From: Niastella populi | Lineage (GTDB): Bacteria > Bacteroidota > Bacteroidia > Chitinophagales > Chitinophagaceae | Length of the DNA stretch: 48,029 nt | Assembly (NCBI RefSeq): GCF_002078015.1 | Contig: NZ_LWBP01000218.1 | Coordinates: forward strand, 1-48,029 | Direction: 5' to 3' | In this document: positions 15,278-22,516 of the stretch, in pieces | How the letters are laid out: each line of letters begins with the position of its first letter | Position numbering within the stretch: position 1 is the stretch's first letter | Program-made: the position numbers and the translations under genes | Notes under the pieces: generated by a model | The model's input: the letters and a program-made list of their open reading frames with translations, nothing else | Told to the model about the DNA's origin: nothing | Database searches by the model: none

Positions 15278-17554
15278 TTACTCAGAATATAACTGGCTCT
15301 GCGGCACCAGTTCCATTGGCAACGATGGACTTTGCCAGTAGAAATAAAGCGAGGAACGATCGTCTTTGTTAAAGTATTCAAGCCTGATGGCATATTTTTT
15401 ACCGGCCTCCAGGTGAATGGCATCCGATGTATACGTGGCTGTGTATACATCGCGCCAGCGGTCGATGATAAGTTTATCATTCACCCATAACCGCACTCCA
15501 CCGCCTGCTTCGATAGAAAAAATATAGTCTTCCGTAAACTGAGGTTGTACCGAGCCGGTGAGGCGGATGCTGTAGCGGAGATCCCTGATGCGGTAATGTA
15601 CGCCGGTAGCATGACCGGGTATAGGTATCAGCCATTCAGGAAAACTGATCAGCGGATCGATGCGCGTCTCTACAGAATCATCAAAATCACTGCCGTTGAA
15701 ATACACGCCTTTCAACCCTTCGCCCGTCCCCCATATTGTAGGCGCGAACGGATCTATATTATCCCGTCCCTGTTTGGTAATGATGTATGGTTGCCCTTTT
15801 TCCGGCTGCACGCGAATGACCTCCCCGCTGCCTGCGTCAGGTGACAGCTTTATTTCACCACGAATATCACACTGCACCACATCGAGGCTTTTCAATGCAT
15901 TACTGCTATTGTTAAGAATAGCGCCTTTGCTGCCGCCTTTAATGACACAGTTGCGCAACAATACCGGGCGTGTTCCTTTTGCCGGACTTTCCACCATGAT
16001 AAAAGGATAAGGAACCTGACCGGCCCCGTCGAGGATCATATTTTCAACACGTACGCCATTGGTAGCGCCGGCTGCATGATCTTCAAACACGCTGTTGTAT
16101 AAATAGCCGCCGTTGTAAGTATAGTTGTTCACATAGGCGCCATGATTAACACCCACCTTACAATTGTACACGATTGATTGTTCAAGCACGTGGTTCTTGC
16201 CATTGTTCTGCCAGCTGCGGATGCCGCAATCGGAATTATGTGCCACATTACCTTTAAAGATCCATGCCGATTCAATGGGCATTTCCTCCCAGTCGTACGC
16301 CGCATTCACTGTTTCCAGTCCCTGCTGGCCCGCCACTACATTACTGTCACAGCGGTTATCATCGCCCATGCTCAGCACAAAACCATGGGCGCCGAAAGTG
16401 GGCGACCCTTTGGTATCGAATGAAACGGCGCCCGCCAGGTATTTCGGTGATACCACCAGGTTGTGCGTCCACACCGTACGGTGGGTAGCATCGGGCAGGT
16501 CCCACCAGAACGGCGCCTCCATGCAATTAAAGGCGATATTTCGCGTCATGGTAATGCCATGGCTCACATGGGGCACATACGCATGATTGTCAATATCGCG
16601 CATTACACAGCCTTCTACGAGTGTGCCATCGCTGCCATCGTTGCAATGATGAAAATGCAATGCGTAGCGCCCTGCCACCTGCTCTTTTACATAAGTGCCG
16701 CCGAGGTCTTTGCGCGGTCCTAAATACCTGAAAGCGACGTTTTGTACGTGTTGTGCGACCGAAGAGCGGATAAAAATATGCGACTTGCCGCCGGCTGTGC
16801 CCTCGATGCGTACGTTACGGGTAAGATTGCCCACCTCGGCGGTCCACATATTGTTGATCATGGGATGCGCCGTAACGGGTGTATTTAATGTGATGGTATT
16901 GCCTTTAATAGCGGTGATGGTGCGCACATCTGCATTGCGCGCTTCGCTGGCCGTAGGCGTAATGATCAGTTCATCGCCTGTTTGCCAGCCGGCCGCATCC
17001 TTAACGGTAATTTGGCTGGAACCGGCGACAATAGCGCCTAATGCGTTTGTCCAGGAAGTTTTTGCCAGCCCCTGCAACTGCAGTTTACCCGATTGCATCA
17101 CCCATAACCCGATATCGCTTTCAAGCATATCCATACCGCCGCCTTCATATTTACGTTCATCGATACCGGTAAAACGAAGCGCATGAATGACGGAATTTTT
17201 GGGTGATCGCATTTGCAGCACACCGGTGACAAGTATATTTTTTGTTGACTGAATAGCAACCGAATGATATGGTGAGTAAATAAGCTCACCTGCCACCTGC
17301 ATACCCGCCACGCTCACGTTCCTATCGGCGATAACCGTATTGCCTGCAGCGATCACGGGTGCATCATTCGGCCCGGGTACGCGGCCACCCCAGGTAGCAG
17401 CATCGGACCAGTTACCACTTCGCACACTGACAATGGAGCCGGAAAAGGCGGTTTTGGCAGGCGCACAGGAGATAACATCCTTTTTTACAGGCGGTTCGCC
17501 GGCGCCCAGGAATGAGAACAACAGATAGAAAGCTATGAACTGGAGCGTTTGCAT
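15278..17554 (-). CDS. Secreted G8 / parallel beta-helix / PA14 protein
   Basis: The 758-residue protein has a signal peptide (about residues 1-20). It is followed by a G8 domain (about 45-160) with WSDAATWGGRVPGPNDAPVI and conserved glycines. A long right-handed parallel beta-helix region comes next (about 220-560; repeated xNxxxxN/VxxC turns such as HFHHCNDGSDGTLVEGC). A C-terminal PA14 domain (about 612-755) contains GVRLWVNDKLIIDRW and YAIRLEYF. G8 plus beta-helix is the core of animal CEMIP/TMEM2, proteins tied to hyaluronan breakdown, and PA14 usually binds sugars. A role as an extracellular polysaccharide-cleaving or -binding protein is therefore plausible, but no catalytic residues can be named. 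The gene stands alone, between xth (same strand, 111 bp away) and the divergent esterase gene. The ATG at 17554 directly precedes the signal sequence. Confidence 0.82.
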   Translation of the reverse strand: MQTLQFIAFYLLFSFLGAGEPPVKKDVISCAPAKTAFSGSIVSVRSGNWSDAATWGGRVPGPNDAPVIAAGNTVIADRNVSVAGMQVAGELIYSPYHSVAIQSTKNILVTGVLQMRSPKNSVIHALRFTGIDERKYEGGGMDMLESDIGLWVMQSGKLQLQGLAKTSWTNALGAIVAGSSQITVKDAAGWQTGDELIITPTASEARNADVRTITAIKGNTITLNTPVTAHPMINNMWTAEVGNLTRNVRIEGTAGGKSHIFIRSSVAQHVQNVAFRYLGPRKDLGGTYVKEQVAGRYALHFHHCNDGSDGTLVEGCVMRDIDNHAYVPHVSHGITMTRNIAFNCMEAPFWWDLPDATHRTVWTHNLVVSPKYLAGAVSFDTKGSPTFGAHGFVLSMGDDNRCDSNVVAGQQGLETVNAAYDWEEMPIESAWIFKGNVAHNSDCGIRSWQNNGKNHVLEQSIVYNCKVGVNHGAYVNNYTYNGGYLYNSVFEDHAAGATNGVRVENMILDGAGQVPYPFIMVESPAKGTRPVLLRNCVIKGGSKGAILNNSSNALKSLDVVQCDIRGEIKLSPDAGSGEVIRVQPEKGQPYIITKQGRDNIDPFAPTIWGTGEGLKGVYFNGSDFDDSVETRIDPLISFPEWLIPIPGHATGVHYRIRDLRYSIRLTGSVQPQFTEDYIFSIEAGGGVRLWVNDKLIIDRWRDVYTATYTSDAIHLEAGKKYAIRLEYFNKDDRSSLYFYWQSPSLPMELVPQSQLYSE

Positions 17555-17761
17555 ATGGGGTTATGCCTGTAAAGTTAGTTTTTTCCCCGGTGTTTGAAAG
17601 TTCCCCGGCCGTTTTAAGAAACTGTTACATGTTTCTGGTAACCATAAAAAGTTCATATCCCGGTTACAGTAGCTTAGGTCGCTAATTAAGCCGCTTCGCC
17701 CTGAATTCCTGTATAACACCAGCGAACAACCATCACCTTTGATTCCAAACCACAAACAAAT

Positions 17762-18688
17762 ATGCAAAAACAAATTTCAGTGCTTTTCCTGTTGACGTTT
17801 TTGACGTTCAGTGTCTGGAGCTGCCACAAAAATGATCCGGCTCCCGTTAAAACATTTCACTTTTATGATTCATTGCATGCAGATGGTTACCTGCGGTCAT
17901 ATTTACTGAACCTGCCACCTGACTATAACGAAGGAAACAATTTCCCACTGGTGATCGCCCTGCACGGCTTTGCCGGCAATGCAGGCCAGATGGAGACGGA
18001 TTATAAACTCACTGCAAAGTCGAATAGTGCCGGTTTCGTTATTGTATATCCCGAAGGGGTACCAAGCGATGGCCTGCTGGGTTTACGAACCTGGAATGCC
18101 GGCGGTTGTTGCGATTATGCAATGCACCATAACGTGGACGATGTAAAATTCATCAGGCTGTTGATACAAAAACTGACGGAGAAGTATAAGATCGATCCGA
18201 AAAAGATCTATGCCACTGGCATGAGCAATGGCGCCATGATGACGTACAGGCTGGGCTGCGAACTATCGACCCAACTGGCGGCAATAGCTCCGGTGAGCGG
18301 CACATTGATAACCAGGCAGCCATGTGAACCTGCGCGCGCTGTTCCTTTGCTGCACATACATTCATCGCTTGATACAACGATCCCATACCCGGGGGGACCT
18401 GGCATGGCGAACTATTATTTCCCCCCTGTCGATTCGGCATTACGGGTATGGGCAGGCATCAATGGATGTATACCAACGCCAAACGTAATTACCGACGCAC
18501 CCCTGTATACACAAACGGAATACATTGATTGCACCAACAACACAAGTACCCAATTGTTCCTTACCAAAGATGGCGGACATTCATGGCCGGGTGGTTTTCA
18601 GGCACGCCCAGCCGCCGATGAACCATCGAAGGCATTTGATGCAACAGATCTTATCTGGGATTTTTTCAGCAGATATGAATTACCATAA
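17762..18688 (+). CDS. Lipoprotein esterase, PHB-depolymerase / CE1-like family
   Basis: This 308-residue alpha/beta hydrolase of the LpqC/PHB-depolymerase type has a lipoprotein signal with the lipobox FSVWSC. The oxyanion-hole region is ALHGFAGNAG, the nucleophile is S155 in GMSNG, the acid is D204 in SSLDTTIP and the base is H273 in GGHSWPGG, a complete triad. The family includes feruloyl and acetyl-xylan esterases as well as short-chain polyester depolymerases. In a neighbourhood full of plant-glycan enzymes a feruloyl-type esterase role is more likely than PHB breakdown, but that is inference. It is anchored in a membrane, probably facing the periplasm or the outside. It stands alone on the plus strand, divergent from the G8 protein gene with about 200 bp between. 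Confidence 0.88.
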   Translation: MQKQISVLFLLTFLTFSVWSCHKNDPAPVKTFHFYDSLHADGYLRSYLLNLPPDYNEGNNFPLVIALHGFAGNAGQMETDYKLTAKSNSAGFVIVYPEGVPSDGLLGLRTWNAGGCCDYAMHHNVDDVKFIRLLIQKLTEKYKIDPKKIYATGMSNGAMMTYRLGCELSTQLAAIAPVSGTLITRQPCEPARAVPLLHIHSSLDTTIPYPGGPGMANYYFPPVDSALRVWAGINGCIPTPNVITDAPLYTQTEYIDCTNNTSTQLFLTKDGGHSWPGGFQARPAADEPSKAFDATDLIWDFFSRYELP

Positions 18689-18716
18689 AATAAACTTCAA
18701 AAAACCATAAAGGCAA

Positions 18717-18754
18717 GCCTGCAGTTTGTTGTTACCGGCAAACTGTTTGCAGGC
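18717..18754 (+). terminator. Imperfect hairpin after the esterase gene
   Basis: GCCTGC-AGTTTG (18717-18728) can pair with CAAACT-GTTT-GCAGGC (18739-18754) with a 4-nt bulge. There is no clean T run directly after it, so it may be a weak terminator or only a 3'-end structure. Confidence 0.35.
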
Positions 18755-19099
18755 CTGAATTTCATCGATCCTCAGTTATTTTTATTCTTCAAAACCCGCC
18801 ACCAATTGAGCGCTGATGTCCATCCGGTGCCCGTTGGGCGCGGGTTTCGTCGTTTTGGCAAAATTCAAAAATACACATTCTTAGTTTACAGGAATATACA
18901 TAGAGCTAATATAAATATTGAAATGCAATTTGTATTGTTCTCTACATTTACAACACAGAAATCGCCTGACGCCGGCACAAAAGAAAAACTAACGGTCACA
19001 TTTATACTTTTTACGTTTATAGCGGAGCGACATACATAACACAGCCATAAAGATACCAATTGCTATAACTACAACCGTTCACATATCTTAACCTATATT
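18755..19099. other. Intergenic stretch before the first AraC gene
   Basis: About 345 bp. A 77-codon frame (18806-19039) shows no recognisable motif and reads like chance. The region is A/T-rich near 18880-18950 and must hold the promoter of the AraC gene; TACTTTTT near 19005 is the nearest to a -7 box. I see nothing else. Confidence 0.4.
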
Positions 19100-19513
19100 A
19101 TGAAAAAGTACATCTGCACGGCAGCCGACCGGAAGAAAATAATAAAGGCCAAGGATATTCTGGATGCTGAATTTAACAAGCCATTTTCACTGAACAGGCT
19201 GGCGCGCAAGACAGGTATGAACCCCACGAAGCTGTGTGAACTTTTTAAAGAGACACAGCTTTTTACACCTTATGAGTTTTTGATAGAACTACGCGCCGAA
19301 GAAGCCATTGAACTATTACTCAAAACCAAACTACGCATATACGAGATAGCCCGGAAATGCGGTTATGCAACCACTGAGCCATTTAGCAAAATGTATAAAA
19401 GGCATACGGGCATGGCGCCCAGTAAGTGGCGAAAGCTGCAGCTCAGTGCGCCAAAAGGCACTTATCCGCTAATAATGAAACCCCTCTTACCCGCACGGTA
19501 CAGAAATATTTAA
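19100..19513 (+). CDS. Short AraC-family regulator (DNA-binding domain only)
   Basis: This 137-residue protein is almost entirely an AraC/XylS DNA-binding domain: two helix-turn-helix units, the first around FSLNRLARKTGMNPTKLCELFK and the second around RIYEIARKCGYATTEPFSKMYKRHTGMAPSKWRK. The usual N-terminal sensing domain is missing, because only about 15 residues precede the first helix. Such single-domain AraC proteins may bind DNA constitutively or partner with another protein. It lies 220 bp upstream of a second gene of the same kind. The targets are unknown; nearby esterase and glycosidase genes are candidates only by position. Confidence 0.85.
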   Translation: MKKYICTAADRKKIIKAKDILDAEFNKPFSLNRLARKTGMNPTKLCELFKETQLFTPYEFLIELRAEEAIELLLKTKLRIYEIARKCGYATTEPFSKMYKRHTGMAPSKWRKLQLSAPKGTYPLIMKPLLPARYRNI

Positions 19514-19733
19514 CAATCCGGTACAAGACCAATATATATACACAACCTACCCTATTACGGACCAGGGAGCTGCATGTAAATACCTTGATCATTAAACCAT
19601 ATCCCATGTGCAACATGAACAAACAGGCATGTGGTAACAGCAATCATAGCTGCAAATATGACGGCACCTTTTAGTCACCCGTACCCGGCACCAGTATCAG
19701 ACAATATAATTTTTCACGGAAACCTTATCCATC
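19514..19733. other. Gap between the two AraC genes
   Basis: It contains a 22-codon frame (19606-19674) with three Cys that could be a tiny peptide but has no support beyond being open. TATAATTTTTC near 19708 is the only promoter-like string before the next gene. Confidence 0.3.
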
Positions 19734-20105
19734 ATGCAACTAAAGAATGAAGACCTTGCCACGGCGTTGGAGATTAAACAATTCCTCGAAAAAAATTACT
19801 GCGAACATTACGACTACGACTATCTCGTGAGTAAATTCGGCATGAACAAATTCAAACTGAAACTTGCATTCAAAGCAGTTTCGTTCCACAATGTGCATTC
19901 CTACATCACCAGGTTAAGAGTGGAGCGCGCAAAGGATCTGTTGGAAAACACTGACGGAACAATCGGATTTATTGCCGAAAAAGTAGGGCTCGACAAAAGC
20001 AATTTCAACATCCAGTTCAAAAAGCTCACCGGCAAAACGCCATCGGAATGGAGAAAGAACACGAGTAGAACCTCATATAGCAATATGTCATGGCAGCGCA
20101 TGTAA
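19734..20105 (+). CDS. Second short AraC-family regulator
   Basis: The 123-residue product again consists of little more than the AraC DNA-binding domain: DYDYLVSKFGMNKFKLKLAFKAV for the first helix-turn-helix and TIGFIAEKVGLDKSNFNIQFKKLTGKTPSEWRKN for the second. It is clearly diverged from its neighbour at 19100, so this is not a recent duplication. No sensing domain is present. The stop codon lies inside a 13-bp hairpin that marks the end of the transcript. Function and targets are unknown. Confidence 0.82.
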   Translation: MQLKNEDLATALEIKQFLEKNYCEHYDYDYLVSKFGMNKFKLKLAFKAVSFHNVHSYITRLRVERAKDLLENTDGTIGFIAEKVGLDKSNFNIQFKKLTGKTPSEWRKNTSRTSYSNMSWQRM

Positions 20106-20133
20106 TGGTGAAAGCCAACATTTCACCATTACA
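20101..20133 (+). terminator. Hairpin spanning the stop codon of the second AraC gene
   Basis: TGTAATGGTGAAA (20101-20113) pairs perfectly with TTTCACCATTACA (20121-20133) across a 7-nt loop. The TAA stop (20103-20105) is inside the left arm. No T run follows, so it may protect the 3' end or attenuate rather than terminate. Confidence 0.5.
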
Positions 20134-20135
20134 AA

Positions 20136-20270
20136 ATGAATCCCGATCTTTTAAGTGATCAAAAACCGAAAGAATTCAACGATCTTTTATTTCGTCTTAA
20201 TGAATATGATATTAATCAAAAATTATGCATCCCGGCTGTTAAAAACCATTTCTCTGCGGCTAATTCGTAA
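20136..20270 (+). CDS. Possible small protein of 44 residues
   Basis: An ATG at 20136 opens a 44-codon frame beginning MNPDLLSDQKPKEFNDLLF and ending at TAA 20268-20270. Its composition is protein-like (mixed charged and hydrophobic, one Cys). It starts within the last bases of the hairpin behind the AraC gene and could be translated from the same message. There is no homology I can recognise and no further evidence, so it stays a candidate. Confidence 0.25.
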   Translation: MNPDLLSDQKPKEFNDLLFRLNEYDINQKLCIPAVKNHFSAANS

Positions 20271-20397
20271 ATTACCATACCATTTGAGTTTTCCACCCTG
20301 TGAACAAAAATGATAACCAGCTGGTTTTGATTAGTTGAATGCGTCAATGTCCGGTTTTTTATGGTGCAACTGGAAAAGTATCCAAAAACTATTCATT

Positions 20398-20784
20398 ATG
20401 CCCAGATCACGAAGAAAACGCGAACCCGAAAACCTGTTAGAGTTCAAAAAACTCTGGGGAATAAAACAATTTCCCCGAAAGGTATACCCGAAGGAATTAC
20501 CCGATACAACAAAACATTTTTACCCCAGAAAACCTTTTCGCCCCCGGCTCGACATTACACTGGATGAAATAAAAGATATCCTGTTGATCGGCGCCACCGA
20601 AGCACGCGAGATCGTAAAAGAAATAAAAGGCAAATCATACAAGTCGAAATATCCTTTCATTACCATAAAAGAATTCGCCCGCTTTACGAAACTAAAGATC
20701 TGGCAGATCCATCATTACTTTATTACGTGCGAAATGTTCGAACGGAATGAAATAAGAGAAAAACATAAAAGAGGGCATCATTGA
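20398..20784 (+). CDS. Small basic protein with a possible helix-hairpin-helix domain
   Basis: I do not recognise a named family. Starting from the ATG at 20398 the protein has 128 residues, is very basic at both ends (MPRSRRKREPEN and EKHKRGHH) and has a central segment ITLDEIKDILLIGATEAREIVKEIKG followed by FITIKEFARFTKL. This alternation resembles the paired helix-hairpin-helix layout of ComEA-like DNA-binding domains, where a GxG-type turn is followed by a second helix pair. Upstream ATG and TTG codons in frame (20347, 20335) would add a poorly conserved-looking extension. A nucleic-acid-binding role is a guess from charge and fold. It is followed by a strong terminator at the convergent junction with the PL6 lyase gene. 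Confidence 0.6.
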   Translation: MPRSRRKREPENLLEFKKLWGIKQFPRKVYPKELPDTTKHFYPRKPFRPRLDITLDEIKDILLIGATEAREIVKEIKGKSYKSKYPFITIKEFARFTKLKIWQIHHYFITCEMFERNEIREKHKRGHH

Positions 20785-20799
20785 CCGAATTAAAAATAA

Positions 20800-20853
20800 A
20801 AGTCTGGAAGTCCCCTGCTAATAAAGCGGTTCCTTCCAGACTTAATTTTTTTT
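20800..20853. terminator. Bidirectional terminator between the small basic protein and the PL6 gene
   Basis: A perfect 11-bp stem AAGTCTGGAAG / CTTCCAGACTT (20800-20810 with 20833-20843), with a 22-nt loop, is followed by AATTTTTTTT and preceded by an A-rich stretch. It can serve both converging genes. The stem is related to those at 11816 and 24314. Confidence 0.9.
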
Positions 20854-20893
20854 CTTACCCCTGCTTCTTACTTCGAACTTTCCATTTCAACAT

Positions 20894-22318
20894 TTATAAT
20901 TTCCCATCTGCCCCTACGTCTGCGGGGTTCAACAAACCTGCCTTCGCCGGTTCTGTACTGAACTCATCGGCGCCGGCATCGAGAGGCGATTTTCTGGGCT
21001 GTCCATCCATGTCGACCTTTATCATGGAAAATGGATTTTCCGCTTTCTTACCTTTTGGAGCAGGTACTGCATCGATGGCCGGGCTTCCCTTCAGCAAATG
21101 GATCGCCTGGCTCGCACCACGGCCAAGTTTGGGATCAACTGTCGAAAAGGTTGCATCGGGCATATCGCCTTTGCTTTCGGTGTTAAAAATGAAATTACCC
21201 ATCCAAACAGCACCGGTATAAGGTCCCGCAATAACAGCTGCCGGTCCGCCGCCCTTAACGATATTATGCGCAACGGTGATCTTCGTTGCACCCATTCCTT
21301 TATCACGGGCGCTCATGGTAATATTGCTTTTACAGTTGCTGAGCGTGTTGAATGCGATCAACACGCGGTCGGGCCGGTCGTGACAGGTCAATGCAGCGCC
21401 ATCCGCTACTTCGCCATCGCCATTCCCGATATTGATGCCCGTTGAGCATACTTCAAAGTAATTACTATACACATGGTGATCATCGCCAAAGATGCGCAGC
21501 CCGGGTGTATTGTGAAAATAATTGCCATACACTTCGCAAAAATTACCATGCCGCAACGTGAACTGCGCTTTACAGTTGCGAATGGTATTATATCGCAAGG
21601 TTACGTTCGAGGCCTTTACCGAGATCAGTTCGTTCTCGCCATGGCATTCTTCGAACAGATTGTACTCTACGATACTGTTACTTTTTGACATACTCAATCC
21701 GCTTAGCCCAAACTGCAATGCTTCAGCGCCGTTGGCTCCGCCCTGAAATTCGAAATTGTAAAAGTAGTTGTGATGGATCCATAAGCGCTCGGCAATCTGT
21801 TTGCCTTCCCCGCGAATAGCGATGTATCGGCCCATCGATTTCTTATTCAAAAAAGTATTGTGGTCGATCTCGTGATCGCTGCCGGCAATGGTGAGGTCCT
21901 CCCCTGCGCCTTCGTTCTCGAAAATATTGCGCGTCCACCGGCAAAAGCTGGTGCCGGCGGTTGAGCGCGCCCGCGATGAGGAATGCGTGAATTTAAACCC
22001 GGAAACGATAACATATCTGGCGCCATTGGCAAGCGAGATACCGCCAAGCCCGGTTAACTCAACCTGCCCGGCAGTCTGCGCCATGATGATGATCGGTTTA
22101 TCCGCCGTTCCGGCTTTGGTGACCAGGATATCCGTTCCGGTTGTATACATGCCATTTGTCACCAGCACGGTATCGCCGGCCTCGGCATCATTTACGGCTT
22201 TTTGAAAACCACCAATAAATTTTACTACGATTGTTTTGGCAAATGTGGGTTGTGCGCCGGCCATTGCCAGCAACATCATACAGGTTACTATGCGCAAAGC
22301 GTGTCCAGTTCTTTTCAT
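20894..22318 (-). CDS. Polysaccharide lyase family 6 (alginate / chondroitin lyase type)
   Basis: The 474-residue parallel beta-helix protein starts at the ATG at 22318, giving a signal peptide (MKRTGHALRIV...TFAK). The core segment GENELISVKASNVTLRYN followed by AQFTLRHGNF matches the active site of the chondroitinase B/alginate lyase family. K235 is the likely base and R256 the likely acid, 21 residues apart as in chondroitinase B (K250/R271). The acidic residues just before K235 would bind calcium. Members cleave alginate, poly-mannuronate or dermatan sulfate by beta-elimination. Which one applies here cannot be said, and no partner lyases (PL7, PL17) are present. A TTG 18 codons upstream would lengthen the product but lies before the signal. 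It is divergent from the GH29 fucosidase gene. Confidence 0.9.
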   Translation of the reverse strand: MKRTGHALRIVTCMMLLAMAGAQPTFAKTIVVKFIGGFQKAVNDAEAGDTVLVTNGMYTTGTDILVTKAGTADKPIIIMAQTAGQVELTGLGGISLANGARYVIVSGFKFTHSSSRARSTAGTSFCRWTRNIFENEGAGEDLTIAGSDHEIDHNTFLNKKSMGRYIAIRGEGKQIAERLWIHHNYFYNFEFQGGANGAEALQFGLSGLSMSKSNSIVEYNLFEECHGENELISVKASNVTLRYNTIRNCKAQFTLRHGNFCEVYGNYFHNTPGLRIFGDDHHVYSNYFEVCSTGINIGNGDGEVADGAALTCHDRPDRVLIAFNTLSNCKSNITMSARDKGMGATKITVAHNIVKGGGPAAVIAGPYTGAVWMGNFIFNTESKGDMPDATFSTVDPKLGRGASQAIHLLKGSPAIDAVPAPKGKKAENPFSMIKVDMDGQPRKSPLDAGADEFSTEPAKAGLLNPADVGADGKL

Positions 22319-22352
22319 GAAGGATATTTTACCTATGCTTATAACAATCTGA

Positions 22353-22360
22353 CAAAGATA
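22353..22360 (-). promoter_or_regulatory. Candidate -7 box for the PL6 gene
   Basis: On the minus strand this is TATCTTTG, an exact match to TAnnTTTG, placing the transcription start about 28 nt before the ATG at 22318. No good -33 TTTG is seen at 19-21 nt. Confidence 0.4.
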
Positions 22361-22516
22361 ATATTGTATCAACTGTCGGTTGAGCAGTGCATTTGCTTAA
22401 TATTGAGCTATTTTGTCAGCCCTTACGCATGCAGTTTTCAGGATAGTACAGGATAACCCCTAGAGGCGGGCGGTGTAATTTCCTGCATCAATTATAACGA
22501 TTAAAGCGCCATCGAG

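Noticed and set aside
15545-16723. Several plus-strand frames opposite the G8 protein gene
   Set aside because: They are overlapping shadows in GC-richer coding DNA with repetitive composition and no motifs.
18806-19039. 77-codon open frame between esterase and AraC genes
   Set aside because: No signal, domain or protein-like composition; its upstream context has no promoter, and the frame reads like non-coding DNA.
19426-19674. 82-codon frame overlapping the first AraC gene
   Set aside because: It overlaps a clear AraC gene in another frame; only its last 22 codons lie outside, with no independent support.
19606-19674. 22-residue Cys-containing peptide
   Set aside because: Three Cys in a tiny frame are suggestive, but there is no signal sequence, promoter or conservation to support it.
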